This document shows positions 44,258 through 53,096 of a DNA stretch of 64,000 nt, one piece after another (the first letter of the stretch is position 1; every line of letters starts with the position of its first letter). Source of the stretch: Advenella mimigardefordensis DPN7 (GTDB lineage Bacteria; Pseudomonadota; Gammaproteobacteria; Burkholderiales; Burkholderiaceae_B); contig NZ_CP003915.1 of NCBI RefSeq assembly GCF_000521505.1, positions 2,666,001 through 2,730,000 of the forward strand, in the 5' to 3' direction. The notes under the pieces are model-generated. The model was not told the origin of the DNA, ran no database searches, and saw only the letters and a program-made list of their open reading frames with translations. The position numbers were made by a program, and so were the translations under genes.

Positions 44258-45787
44258 ATGGAATTTAACACACAAACAAGCCGCTCGATTCAACAAATTA
44301 AAACCGCCGTCTTATTCGTCGGGGTGTACACCGAGGGCGTGCTTGGAGAGACCGCTAAGCTCATCAATCACGCCTCTGACGGCGCTATAGATGCGGTACT
44401 CAAACGGGAATTCAAAGCGGCTGCAGGCACCTTGTTCGACCTGCGCACCCTGCCCGGTGTTCGCGCAGAACGCGTCGTGCTGGTAGGCCTTGGTACCAAA
44501 GAAAAATTCAACAGTAATGTGATGGCCAAAGCCCATGTGGCCATCGCAGGCTATTGCAGTGACACGTCGCTGACTGAAGGGGTGTCCACGCTGCTTGAAG
44601 AGCCCTGCCCGGCCACGACACTGCGCCAGAGCGCGCAACTGGCTGCAACAGCTGCCGGCAATGCCGTCTATAAATACACGGCAACATTCAGCAAAGAAAA
44701 ACGGCCGGCCACCTCTACCCTCAAAAAGCTCATCTTTACAATCGACAAGCCCGATCAGAAACAAGTGGATGAAGGCATTGAGCACGGCGCTGCGATTGCC
44801 AAAGGGTTGCGCCTGACACGCGAACTGGGCAATCTGCCCGCCAATGTATGTACCCCCACCTATCTCGGTGAGCAGGCGAAGGAACTGGCCAAAGAACACA
44901 AGTCCATCTCTGTAGAAGTACTGGAACGCAAGCAGCTGGAAGCATTGAAAATGAATGCATTCCTGTCTGTTGCTGCAGGCTCCGAGCAGCCGCCACGCTT
45001 CATCGTGCTCAAGTACTCGCCTGAACATGGCAACAGCAAGAAAAAACAGAAGACCGACGGACCGGTGGTGCTGGTCGGCAAAGGCGTGACCTTTGACACC
45101 GGCGGCATTTCGCTCAAACCCGGACTGGGCATGGATGAAATGAAGTTCGATATGTGCGGCGCCGCTTCTGTGCTTGGCGTGTTCAAAGCCCTTGCACATA
45201 TGAAACTGGACACCGAAGTGGTCGGCCTGATTCCTGCCACAGAAAACATGCCCAACGGGCGCGCCACCAAACCGGGCGACGTGGTTACCAGTATGTCCGG
45301 CCAGACGATTGAGATTCTCAATACCGATGCCGAGGGTCGCCTTATTCTGTGCGACGCCCTCACCTATGCGGAGCGTTTCGAGCCCGCCGTCGTTGTGGAT
45401 ATCGCCACGCTCACCGGTGCGTGCATCGTGGCGCTGGGCAATTTCCATAGCGGGCTATATGCCAGTGATGATGACCTGGCCGATAATCTGCTGAGCGCCG
45501 GCAGGCGTGCACTGGATACGGCATGGCGCATGCCGCTGGATGAAGAATACCAGGACCTGCTTAAATCCAATTTCGCCGATATGGCCAATATCGGTGGCCC
45601 CGCTGCCGGCTCGGTCACGGCGGCATGCTTTCTGGCGCGCTACACCAAAGCCTATCGCTGGGCCCATCTGGATATTGCCGGAACCGCCTGGCTCAAAGGT
45701 GGTAAGGACAAAGGCGCCTCCGGACGCCCGGTTCCCATGCTGTGCCAGTTTTTGATTGAACGGCAGGCTCAGGCAAATGCGCGTTGA
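44258..45787 (+). CDS. pepA: Leucyl aminopeptidase (M17)
   Basis: Cytosolic hexameric zinc/manganese aminopeptidase; in some bacteria also a DNA-binding architectural protein. The 509 residues include VGKGVTFDTGGISLKPG (metal Lys and Asp) and the signature NTDAEGRLILCDALTYAERF with Asp and Glu ligands. The ATG at 44258 follows GAGGTAG and gives the standard N-terminus MEFNTQTS. Its end overlaps holC by 11 bp. Confidence 0.96.
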   Translation: MEFNTQTSRSIQQIKTAVLFVGVYTEGVLGETAKLINHASDGAIDAVLKREFKAAAGTLFDLRTLPGVRAERVVLVGLGTKEKFNSNVMAKAHVAIAGYCSDTSLTEGVSTLLEEPCPATTLRQSAQLAATAAGNAVYKYTATFSKEKRPATSTLKKLIFTIDKPDQKQVDEGIEHGAAIAKGLRLTRELGNLPANVCTPTYLGEQAKELAKEHKSISVEVLERKQLEALKMNAFLSVAAGSEQPPRFIVLKYSPEHGNSKKKQKTDGPVVLVGKGVTFDTGGISLKPGLGMDEMKFDMCGAASVLGVFKALAHMKLDTEVVGLIPATENMPNGRATKPGDVVTSMSGQTIEILNTDAEGRLILCDALTYAERFEPAVVVDIATLTGACIVALGNFHSGLYASDDDLADNLLSAGRRALDTAWRMPLDEEYQDLLKSNFADMANIGGPAAGSVTAACFLARYTKAYRWAHLDIAGTAWLKGGKDKGASGRPVPMLCQFLIERQAQANAR

Positions 45788-46211
45788 TTTTGCCTTCGGC
45801 GCCCCAGACCGGCTTGGCATGGCCTGCGACGTCGTGCGCAAGCAATTTCAGGCCGGTCAGCCGGTCCTGATCTATTGCACCGATCCCAAACGGCTGGCGG
45901 TATTTTCGCGTCGGCTTTGGGCGCTGCAAGACACACTCTTCATTCCACATGATGAGGCAGGCCCGGACACGCCGGCAGACAGCCCGGTCCGGGTCACCAG
46001 CAGCAGCCCGGCGCTGGCACTGCAGGACGGTGCGCCCGTCCCCTGGCTGCTGAACCTGGATCTGGCCTGTCCGCCGGATACAGAAGGATTCACGCGATTG
46101 CTGGAGATTGTCTCCAATCACGAACAGGACAAGGCTGCTGCGCGGTTGCGCTACAAACAATACACGGCTGCCGGCCACGACGTTCGGGCTCATAATATAT
46201 CGAGCCACTAA
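45777..46211 (+). CDS. holC: DNA polymerase III chi subunit
   Basis: Clamp-loader accessory subunit linking the holoenzyme to SSB. The 144 residues have the family pattern MRVDFAFGAPDRLGMACDVVRKQFQAGQPVLIYC, then LWALQDTLFIPHDEA and PWLLNLDLACPPDTEGFTRLLEIV, and a basic RLRYKQYTAAGHDVRAHNI end typical of HolC. ATG 45777 overlaps pepA by 11 bp. pepA-holC is conserved in beta- and gammaproteobacteria. Confidence 0.93.
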   Translation: MRVDFAFGAPDRLGMACDVVRKQFQAGQPVLIYCTDPKRLAVFSRRLWALQDTLFIPHDEAGPDTPADSPVRVTSSSPALALQDGAPVPWLLNLDLACPPDTEGFTRLLEIVSNHEQDKAAARLRYKQYTAAGHDVRAHNISSH

Positions 46212-46245
46212 TACGCAGGCAGGCTCGCTCAGGGAGTCATTACTT

Positions 46246-47301
46246 ATGTCCATTACTTTCAGAAAACGCCCGGACCATACCCTATCGGTCCCGGAGGCGA
46301 AGGAACCCCATCTGGATCTGCATTCCATCGACGCCCGGACCGACCCGGCACCGATGGATGACGATATCCCTGTTCTGCTGCCCGACCCTCCGGTGTCTGC
46401 ACATTCGACAACAAGCATGACAACCCGTGTTCAGTCTGGCAGTACTCAGACAACCCGTCAGCAGGCATCCACTCCAGGCCGCGCCAATAGTCCCATGCCG
46501 GTACAACAAGGGGTACATACCGGTGCCGTTCATATTCCTCCTCCACCAATGCGGGAAAGACGCGAGGCGCCGGTGCTGGACCGGCCTGCCTGGCAGGATG
46601 AGTTCGATGACACGCCGGTGCTGACGCCAGCACCGGCTGCGACAGAGCCATCATTTGGCTCTGCCGCCTCGCCTCGGACGACACAGGTGGCTTCGCCCGC
46701 CTACCCGCAGGCAGCAGGCGACCGTTCCGCAATGCCGCAGCAGGTATCGGCTGCGGCATGGTCTGCCCCGCCGCAGGCACCCCGATCAACGACCCAGGGT
46801 ACGGCGCAAGATCGTGTTGCCCCGCCTGCGTCTTCTGCCTCAACGCCTGCGTTTTTGCCCGCATCAGGCGCTATCGATGCGTCCGTATCGTCGGCCGCTT
46901 TCCCCGGGCACCCCACTGCAGACGACTACGCACCGTTTTTGCAGACGGCCCGCAGCGTCCAGGGCCATCACAGCAAACCGGAGCTGTATGTCTGGTCGGA
47001 CGACGAAAACGACGCCTTCAGCCAGGCGGCGCAGGCTGATTTCACACTGAACCGGATCCAGCCGACTGCCGGACGGCCGTCCTTCGATGCCTCGCTGTTC
47101 CGCGCTCCGTCCCGGCCCGATGCGCTGGCAGGCACAGTGATGCACGCCATGCCACCATCCGCGGACCAGGCAGCGGCGATGCAAACGGAAATTGATGCGC
47201 TGGTCACCGAACTTCTGGACGAGTCCCACGACTATCTGAAACGGCGTTTGCTGGAAGAGATTCCCGACATTATCGCCAAATATAGTCGTGATACAGAATA
47301 A
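46246..47301 (+). CDS. DUF2486-like proline/alanine-rich protein
   Basis: 351 residues, mostly disordered. Two short repeats of the type DDDIPVLLPDP (near residue 37) and DDTPVLTPAP (near residue 125) resemble the IPVL motifs of DUF2486 proteins, which I recall beside holC in Burkholderiales. A long Pro-, Ala-, Gln- and Ser-rich middle follows. The only likely folded part is the helical C-terminus AAAMQTEIDALVTELLDESH..LLEEIPDIIAKY. No signal peptide or membrane helix. ATG 46246 follows AGGGAG. Function unknown; probably in the pepA-holC operon. Confidence 0.7.
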   Translation: MSITFRKRPDHTLSVPEAKEPHLDLHSIDARTDPAPMDDDIPVLLPDPPVSAHSTTSMTTRVQSGSTQTTRQQASTPGRANSPMPVQQGVHTGAVHIPPPPMRERREAPVLDRPAWQDEFDDTPVLTPAPAATEPSFGSAASPRTTQVASPAYPQAAGDRSAMPQQVSAAAWSAPPQAPRSTTQGTAQDRVAPPASSASTPAFLPASGAIDASVSSAAFPGHPTADDYAPFLQTARSVQGHHSKPELYVWSDDENDAFSQAAQADFTLNRIQPTAGRPSFDASLFRAPSRPDALAGTVMHAMPPSADQAAAMQTEIDALVTELLDESHDYLKRRLLEEIPDIIAKYSRDTE

Positions 47302-47420
47302 TCACTGGCCGTCGCTGTCGGATTTTTTGCTTTTCAGGTAAAATTCAGGGAACTGTCAGATTAAATCGCAGTCTGATGTATACTGAAATTCATGAAAATT
47401 GACTTGATATTGGAGAAACC

Positions 47421-48113
47421 ATGACTGACTTGCGCCAGACACTACCCCAGGAAGGCTATGCACCCGGCCAGGTGGTGCGCAACCGTGTATTGCGCAATAC
47501 CTACTGGTTGCTTGCTGCTTCCCTTATTCCCACCGTGCTGGGCGCTGCCCTCGCGTTGCAATTGAATCTGAACACAATGCTGGCTCCCGGCATTTCCACC
47601 ATTGTTTTTCTGGTGGGCGCCTTCGGTCTGATGTTCGCGATCGAAAAAAACAAGAACAGCTCGCTGGGCGTAGGTCTGCTGCTGCTGTTCACATTCTTCA
47701 TGGGCATGATGCTGTCACGCCTGATCGGTCACGTGCTGGACTTCCGTAACGGTACGCAATTGATCATGCTCGCCTTCGGTGGCACTGCCGCCATCTTCGG
47801 CGCAATGGCAACCATTGCCACAACCAGCAAGCGCGACTTCACCGGTATGCAGAAAACGCTGTTCATTGGCGCGATCGTGCTGCTGCTGGCAGCTGTCGCC
47901 AATATCTTTCTGCAAATCCCGGCTCTGGTTCTCACCATTTCCATCCTGGCCATCATTATTTTCTCGGCCTTCATGCTGGTCGATGTGCAGCGTGTTGTCA
48001 ATGGCGGTGAAACCAACTACATTTCGGCAACACTGGCGATTTACCTGGACATTTATAACGTGTTCGCCAATCTGCTAGCCCTGCTGGGTATCTTCGGCGG
48101 CAGCCGCGAATAA
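47421..48113 (+). CDS. Bax inhibitor-1/YccA family membrane protein
   Basis: 230-residue, seven-helix inner-membrane protein of the BI-1 family. Seen are TYWLLAASLIPTVLGAALAL, the central ILAIIIFSAFMLVDVQRVVNGG (the aspartates of the proposed ion path), and the end YISATLAIYLDIYNVFANLLALLGIFGGSRE, a nearly invariant family ending. In E. coli YccA modulates FtsH; others leak Ca2+ or H+. The ATG follows GGAGAAA. Terminator at 48190. Confidence 0.95.
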   Translation: MTDLRQTLPQEGYAPGQVVRNRVLRNTYWLLAASLIPTVLGAALALQLNLNTMLAPGISTIVFLVGAFGLMFAIEKNKNSSLGVGLLLLFTFFMGMMLSRLIGHVLDFRNGTQLIMLAFGGTAAIFGAMATIATTSKRDFTGMQKTLFIGAIVLLLAAVANIFLQIPALVLTISILAIIIFSAFMLVDVQRVVNGGETNYISATLAIYLDIYNVFANLLALLGIFGGSRE

Positions 48114-48450
48114 GCGCCTGCCCTGCGCCCCGCCAGGTTCAGGGCCTGCGCCTTGGTAACGGCGACCGGGGTAACCGGCAAAGCCATACAAACCGCTATC
48201 ACGCATCATCGTGCCAGCGGTTTTTTTCTGGCTTCGCGCGTACAACAAGCACACAAAATGCACCGCGTGCCGCAGCTCTTCATTTGATGCACCTTCCTGC
48301 CATAAAAAACATGAAATTCGTATTTTTCGCCCTGTTTTCAGGGATTTAAGGGTAATTATCTAGTGACGCCTGTCAATAACCTGACTAGACTTGAGCGTTA
48401 GCTCGTCCGCAGCAACGATCTCGACTCAATAAACAGAAGACAGGAACCAA
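48114..48450. other. Gap between the BI-1 gene and the Bug gene
   Basis: Holds the terminator above and, from 48300, an AT-rich leader that must contain the promoter of the Bug gene. No box is good enough to call. Confidence 0.5.
48190..48228 (+). terminator. Terminator of the BI-1 family gene
   Basis: AAACCGCT (48190-48197) pairs with AGCGGTTT (48216-48223), followed by more T; the loop region can extend the stem partly (ATCACG..CGTGCC). Confidence 0.8.
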
Positions 48451-49437
48451 ATGTTACACACACTGAAAAATCCCCGCCTGTTCGGCTCTCTTGCGCTGGC
48501 CCTGGCCATGTCTGCTGGTACCGCTATGGCTGCCGATTACCCGGACCATCCCGTTTCCATGATTATTCCGTTTACCGCTGGTGGCCCAACCGATAACGTT
48601 GCCCGCTCGCTGGGTGAAGCCATGCAGAAATCCCTTGGTCAAACGGTTGTGATAGAAAACAAGGCCGGCGCGGGTGGCACCATTGGTACCACACAGGTAG
48701 CCAATGCCAAGCCCGATGGTTACGACGTCCTGCTGATGCATATCGGCTTCTCCACAGCGCCGTCTCTGTACAAGCGACTCGGCTACGATCCTGAAAAAAG
48801 CTTCAGACCGGTTGGCCTGGTTGTGGACGTCCCCATGACACTGGTGGCACGCGCCGATTTTCCGGCAAACAATATGAAAGAGCTGGTTGAATATCTGAAA
48901 GCCAATCAGGACAAAGTCACGCTGGCCAACGCGGGCGTCGGCGCTGCCAGTCACCTTTGCGGCACCATGTTAATGGACACCCTTGGCGTAAAACTGCTGA
49001 CTGTGCCGTACAAAGGCGCCGGCCCGGCAATGAATGACCTGCTGGGTAAACAGGTTGATCTGCTGTGCGATCAAACCACTAACACCACTCAGCATATCAA
49101 GGCAAAAACCGTTAAAGCGTATGCCATTACAAGCGCTGAACGCAATGCCCAGTTGCCCGATCTGCCTACCATGCAGGAAGAAGGCTTCAAGGATTTCAAC
49201 GTTGGTATCTGGCACGGTATGTGGGTACCCGCCAAAACACCGGATAACGTTGTCGCCAAATTGCAGTCTGCGCTGAAAGACGGACTGGCCAGCCCTAAAT
49301 TCAAAGAGCGCATGGATGCACTGGGCGCCACGATCCTGACCGATCAGGCTACGCCGGAAGCACTGGATGCCAAAGTCAAAGAGCAGATTCCCGTCTGGGC
49401 CGATCTGTTCAAAAAAGCAGGCGTACAGCCGCAATAA
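48451..49437 (+). CDS. Bug/TctC family periplasmic substrate-binding protein
   Basis: Binding component of a tripartite tricarboxylate-type transporter; Bug proteins are vastly expanded in Bordetella, Cupriavidus and relatives. The 328 residues have a signal peptide ending in GTAMAADYP, then VSMIIPFTAGGPTDNVARSLGEAMQK and ENKAGAGGTIGTTQVANAKPDGYDVL, which form the ligand loops, and VPYKGAGPAMNDLLGKQVDLLCDQ. No membrane subunits (TctA, TctB) are near, so it is an orphan. The ligand, a carboxylate or similar, cannot be read. Confidence 0.95.
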   Translation: MLHTLKNPRLFGSLALALAMSAGTAMAADYPDHPVSMIIPFTAGGPTDNVARSLGEAMQKSLGQTVVIENKAGAGGTIGTTQVANAKPDGYDVLLMHIGFSTAPSLYKRLGYDPEKSFRPVGLVVDVPMTLVARADFPANNMKELVEYLKANQDKVTLANAGVGAASHLCGTMLMDTLGVKLLTVPYKGAGPAMNDLLGKQVDLLCDQTTNTTQHIKAKTVKAYAITSAERNAQLPDLPTMQEEGFKDFNVGIWHGMWVPAKTPDNVVAKLQSALKDGLASPKFKERMDALGATILTDQATPEALDAKVKEQIPVWADLFKKAGVQPQ

Positions 49438-49472
49438 CGTTATTGCAGAAAGAAGCGGGCTTGCCCGCCTTG

Positions 49473-49510
49473 CACAAAGCCGGAGTCTGATCTCCGGCTT
49501 TGTGTTTTAT
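49473..49510 (+). terminator. Terminator of the Bug gene
   Basis: Perfect 13-bp stem CACAAAGCCGGAG/CTCCGGCTTTGTG (49473-49485, 49492-49504), 6-nt loop, followed by TTTTAT. A smaller GCGGGC/GCCCGC hairpin precedes it at 49456-49468. Confidence 0.9.
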
Positions 49511-49625
49511 GCGTGGTGAACTGGTATGGAAAAGTTGGGCACGATGGCGTTCCAACAAGGGCTATATCAGTCTCAGTCAAACAGGCCGTCGGGAAATAAA
49601 GCAACAGCCCGTTAGCTGCGGGCCA

Positions 49626-51323
49626 TTAAGGCAATCCACTCACATCCAGGCTTTTCGGATACTGTACCGAGAACCGCAGGAGTACCGTACGCTCCTCACC
49701 GGCAGCCAGCTCCAGCTTCTGCTCATAACGGCCGTCGCCCTTGAGCGCAATATCCGCACCGGTGGGTTCAAGACGCTTGATATCAATTTTTTCATCGCCC
49801 GAAACCGGAAACCGGTCATGCAGGATCAAGTGCACCGGCTGCTTCCGATTATTACGAATGATGGTTTTATATTCATACGTCAGGCGAGCACCGCTGCCAG
49901 TCAGACCAGTAGACTCCGAAAACCGCTGCAGGGGTTCGCGTTTGACCGAAATGGCCTGATCCACGCCCATTGCCAGCTCCAGCTCCTCCTTGGGGAAAAC
50001 GGTCTTCATATCCGAAGCCGCAATAAATTCATCATCGAAAAAGGCATTGACGTTGCCCGCCAGCAAAGGAAAGTCTTTACTGTTATTCATTTTTACAGTG
50101 GCAAAGACTGCTGTCGCTTCGGAGGGGACAAGTTCATAAGACAGTTCGGCCGTTTCGGTCAGCGTGGTGAGCGCCACACGCTGCTGCTGACCACCCGTTT
50201 TAACCGTCTGCCTGCCCGGTACCTCGAAGGTCGTATTCGTTGTGCTGGTCTGCGCGTTTGCAGGCTCATAGCTCGCCGCATCCGCCATCTCCATTACCCT
50301 CTCCGCGCCCGCAGCCATCGCCGCCTGACGGGCTCTCGAGCGCGCCACGGGTGCCGGCAGAGGCGGCGGTGCCACGTCTACCCGCCACGGTTGTAGCTGC
50401 GGCAAAGAAACACCCGTTACCGGCTGCGCTGTAGACAGGGTGATGGCGACATTGGTCCAGTCTTCGGCAGTGTTCTGGCTGATCTGCCCAAAGTAGTTCA
50501 GGGACAGTTTTCCACTGTTCGAATCATAACGTGCATCGTATACCGGCGACCAGGCAGCACCGGCCACCACATAACTGAGCACACTATTGATCGTTGCAGG
50601 CTCGGTGGCACGCAATGTCACCACGACTTTACGTGTTTCGTTGGCATCGCTTTGGGTCAATTGCTCCCGGCGCTGCGTCAGCACATTCAGGCGCGCCTCC
50701 AGCTGTTCCTTTTCCTGCAGGTGATCACGCCGTGTTTGCATAGCCTTCACCAGCTGCTCTCCGGTGAATGACATCAGGCCCACAAAGGCGTCCTGTGACA
50801 ATGGCGGCACGTCCCGAATCTGCACGCTGTGCCCGTTCTGGTAGTTGCGGATGAAGCTGATCTGGTTGTCGTCTATCTTGATCTGATCCTGTAGCCGGGC
50901 AATCTGCTGCTGCAGGGCGTCAATCTGGCCGGCCACTTCATTGAGCCCGGCCGATGCCGTTGTCTGGCGCGTATCCGGCGTGCTGGAGACATGCAGAATC
51001 TGCACGCCAGCATCTGAGGCATTGGCATTGAACTGCAGTGAATGCTCATCCAGGTTGGTTGGCAGATTGGCAAAAACCAGTTCATGCTCACCCGCTGGGA
51101 TGTCCTGGTTCGCTACCCGATGGACCAGTGCACGATCAGGATAGACCGTCACTTTGTCTATGTGGGACTGGGCATTGAGCGTATCGGCGAACGCCAGCGG
51201 CAGATGCATCGCAAACAATAGCGTGCCGGCAAAAATGCGCTTGCGCAAGGCGTCATGGTGATGGCCTGCCCGGCCGGCGCTGTACTTACGCGCGCCGCCA
51301 GGCTGAAAAGATTGTTTGCTCAT
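49626..51323 (-). CDS. DUF4139 / mucoidy inhibitor MuiA family protein
   Basis: Exported protein of 565 residues. A long charged leader (about 30 residues) precedes the signal helix FAGTLLFAMHLPLAFA. DUF4140 follows (IDKVTVYPDRALVHRVANQDIPAGEHELVFANLP), then a coiled coil (LNEVAGQIDALQQQIARLQDQI and the QTRRDHLQEKEQLEARLNVL region). The DUF4139 domain comes last, with VLSYVVAGAAWSPVYDARYD and EDWTNVAITLSTAQP. The family is named from an E. coli mucoidy phenotype; its mechanism is unknown. It lies alone, with a 9-bp repeat array upstream. Confidence 0.88.
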   Translation of the reverse strand: MSKQSFQPGGARKYSAGRAGHHHDALRKRIFAGTLLFAMHLPLAFADTLNAQSHIDKVTVYPDRALVHRVANQDIPAGEHELVFANLPTNLDEHSLQFNANASDAGVQILHVSSTPDTRQTTASAGLNEVAGQIDALQQQIARLQDQIKIDDNQISFIRNYQNGHSVQIRDVPPLSQDAFVGLMSFTGEQLVKAMQTRRDHLQEKEQLEARLNVLTQRREQLTQSDANETRKVVVTLRATEPATINSVLSYVVAGAAWSPVYDARYDSNSGKLSLNYFGQISQNTAEDWTNVAITLSTAQPVTGVSLPQLQPWRVDVAPPPLPAPVARSRARQAAMAAGAERVMEMADAASYEPANAQTSTTNTTFEVPGRQTVKTGGQQQRVALTTLTETAELSYELVPSEATAVFATVKMNNSKDFPLLAGNVNAFFDDEFIAASDMKTVFPKEELELAMGVDQAISVKREPLQRFSESTGLTGSGARLTYEYKTIIRNNRKQPVHLILHDRFPVSGDEKIDIKRLEPTGADIALKGDGRYEQKLELAAGEERTVLLRFSVQYPKSLDVSGLP

Positions 51324-51440
51324 AAATGCTCTCCGGAAGTCTTATCCGGAATCATAACCGAGGTTAGCCCCAATCGCGGCCAGGAAATGACCGGAATGGC
51401 ATACGCGATGGCGTCAATCACATTATCGGCAGCGTCAGTT

Positions 51441-51521
51441 GGTGAGTTTGGTGAGTTTGGCGAGTTTGGGGAATGTGGGGAATGTGGGGAATGTGGTGAA
51501 TCTGGTGAGTGTGGTGAATGC
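51441..51521 (+). repeat. 9-bp tandem repeat array upstream of the MuiA-like gene
   Basis: Nine consecutive 9-bp units from 51441 (GGTGAGTTT, GGTGAGTTT, GGCGAGTTT, three GGGGAATGT, then variants), plus a partial tenth. A multiple of three, it reads as repeating Gly-Glu-Phe/Cys in one frame, but no real gene uses it. It lies between recO and the MuiA-like gene, both leftward. Confidence 0.9.
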
Positions 51522-51574
51522 GGGAAGGTTACGCAGGTTGCGAAGGAACCCGGGTGGGTGATACCTGCCCTGAT

Positions 51575-52162
51575 TCAATACTGTTTAAGCGACAACAACA
51601 CGTTGCGTGTCATCAGCGGTCTTTGGTCCAGGTGTTCGTCGATGCGTTCTCGCAGCATGCGGCGCAAGCCAGGCTCGGCTGCCGGCTCGTCAAAATCCGG
51701 CCGGGCACCTGGCACGCCATAGCCGGTTTCCTGCAGGAGCGTCCATTCAAATCGACGCAGTGAACCCGACGCGCGCTCGCCAGTGGCAAGTTGCTGCAGG
51801 GCTTCACGGTAGGCGTCAAACAACTGGGGATGTGCATCTTCACCGGGCAGCATGCGCATCAACAGCTCGTTCATATACCAGGCGGACATGAGGGATTTGC
51901 CGGTCAGGCCGTGCAGGCCAGCCTGCTCGGCACGGGTAAGGGTCTTGACCTCGCCCTGCCCTGACCAGGACACCAGCAAAGGCTCAAATGCCGAAAGGAC
52001 CGGGCGCAGTACCGAATAGGGCCGCTTGGCCCCTTTGGCAACCACGGTCATAATGCCGTGATCGCGGGCAAACAGGCGGGCAATCAGCGAAGACTCACTC
52101 CAGGCGGTGGCCTGCAACAAGTAGGCACTGGCGTCCTGTACCCGGCTGCCGCGTTTACTCAT
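51575..52162 (-). CDS. recO: DNA repair protein RecO, short form
   Basis: Loads RecA with RecR at gapped DNA. The 195 residues begin with the OB fold (QDASAYLLQATAWSESSLIARLFARDHGIMTVVAKGAKRP, LLVSWSGQGEVKTLTRAEQ) and continue with the helical domain (TGKSLMSAWYMNELLMRML, FEWTLLQETGYG). Relatives have about 230-250 residues: after ETGYG the usual insertion of about 40-50 residues is missing here, and the sequence passes directly to the C-terminal RERIDEHLDQRPLMTRNVL. ATG 52162 overlaps the era stop by 8 bp. Last gene of the long leftward operon. Confidence 0.9.
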   Translation of the reverse strand: MSKRGSRVQDASAYLLQATAWSESSLIARLFARDHGIMTVVAKGAKRPYSVLRPVLSAFEPLLVSWSGQGEVKTLTRAEQAGLHGLTGKSLMSAWYMNELLMRMLPGEDAHPQLFDAYREALQQLATGERASGSLRRFEWTLLQETGYGVPGARPDFDEPAAEPGLRRMLRERIDEHLDQRPLMTRNVLLSLKQY

Positions 52163-53096
52163 AGCCCAGATCGCGCAGGGCACTTTCCTTGTCTGACCAG
52201 CCTTTGCGCACTTTGATGTAAATTTCCAGAAACACCGGCTTGTCCAGCAAGGCGGAAATATCCTGACGGGCTTCGGTGGCGATGCGTTTCATATGGGTGC
52301 CTTTGGCCCCCAGCAAAATCGGCTTGTGACTGTCACGCTCCACCACCACGCAGGCGGCAATACGCGCAGCGTTTTCATCTTCGTCCCATTGCTCAATCAC
52401 CACCGTGCAGGCGTACGGCAATTCATCGCCAACCAGCCGGAAAATTTTCTCGCGAATCAATTCAGCGGCAATAAAGCGGATCGGCCTGTCGGTTAACGCA
52501 TCTTCTTCGAACATGAATTCGCCTTGCGGCAAACGCTGTTCAATTTCGGCCAGCAGGGTATCGAGCTGCACACCCTTGACTGAACTGACCGGCACCACGG
52601 CATCGTAGGCAAATTTGCTCATAATACGGCCGACAAAATCGAACAGGTCATTCTTGTTCTTGAGCGTATCTACTTTGCTGACGGCCAGAATACATTTTTT
52701 CGACACCGGCAGCAGTGGTACGATCTGCTCGTCTCCGGCAGACCATTTACCTGCTTCAACGACATGAACGATCACATCGACATCGGCCAGTGCCTGCGTG
52801 ACCACCCGGTTCATCATGCGGTTCATCGTCCCGCCATGACGCGTTTGAAAGCCGGGAGTATCAACGAATACAAACTGCGTATTATCACGTGTAAGCACGC
52901 CATGAATACGGTGCCGGGTGGTTTGCGCCTTGCGCGAGACGATGGAAATCTTGCTGCCGATCAGTGCGTTGGTCAGCGTGGACTTGCCCACATTGGGACG
53001 CCCCACCACCGCCACAAAGCCGGTTTTGAACGGGCCCGCTGCTGCAGCGTCACCTGACGCAGGCACAATAGGTTCCTGACTCGGTTCCTGACTCAT
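52155..53096 (-). CDS. era: GTPase Era
   Basis: Essential GTPase that binds 16S rRNA 3' end during 30S assembly. The 313 residues have G1 GRPNVGKST (32-40), G3 DTPGFQ, G4 SKVD and a C-terminal KH domain with [20 protein letters not shown] and [13 protein letters not shown] proline-glutamate N-terminal extension of about 20 residues ([11 protein letters not shown]) includes a small duplication. It overlaps rnc by 4 bp (ATGA) and recO by 8 bp; rnc-era-recO is a conserved order. Confidence 0.97.
   Translation of the reverse strand: MSQEPSQEPIVPASGDAAAAGPFKTGFVAVVGRPNVGKSTLTNALIGSKISIVSRKAQTTRHRIHGVLTRDNTQFVFVDTPGFQTRHGGTMNRMMNRVVTQALADVDVIVHVVEAGKWSAGDEQIVPLLPVSKKCILAVSKVDTLKNKNDLFDFVGRIMSKFAYDAVVPVSSVKGVQLDTLLAEIEQRLPQGEFMFEEDALTDRPIRFIAAELIREKIFRLVGDELPYACTVVIEQWDEDENAARIAACVVVERDSHKPILLGAKGTHMKRIATEARQDISALLDKPVFLEIYIKVRKGWSDKESALRDLGYE

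Noticed and set aside
44312..45448. 378-codon open frame on the - strand
   Set aside because: Antisense shadow of pepA; the composition is Cys/His/Phe rich with no motif.
49605..49625. GCCCG/CGGGC hairpin just after the MuiA-like gene as a terminator
   Set aside because: Only a 5-bp stem and no T-run on the - strand; too weak to call.
51255..51722. Open frame on the + strand reading through the 9-bp array (Gly-Glu-Phe/Cys repeats)
   Set aside because: It overlaps recO antisense and the start region of the MuiA-like gene, and has no ribosome-binding site. The repeat being a multiple of three makes it open by chance.
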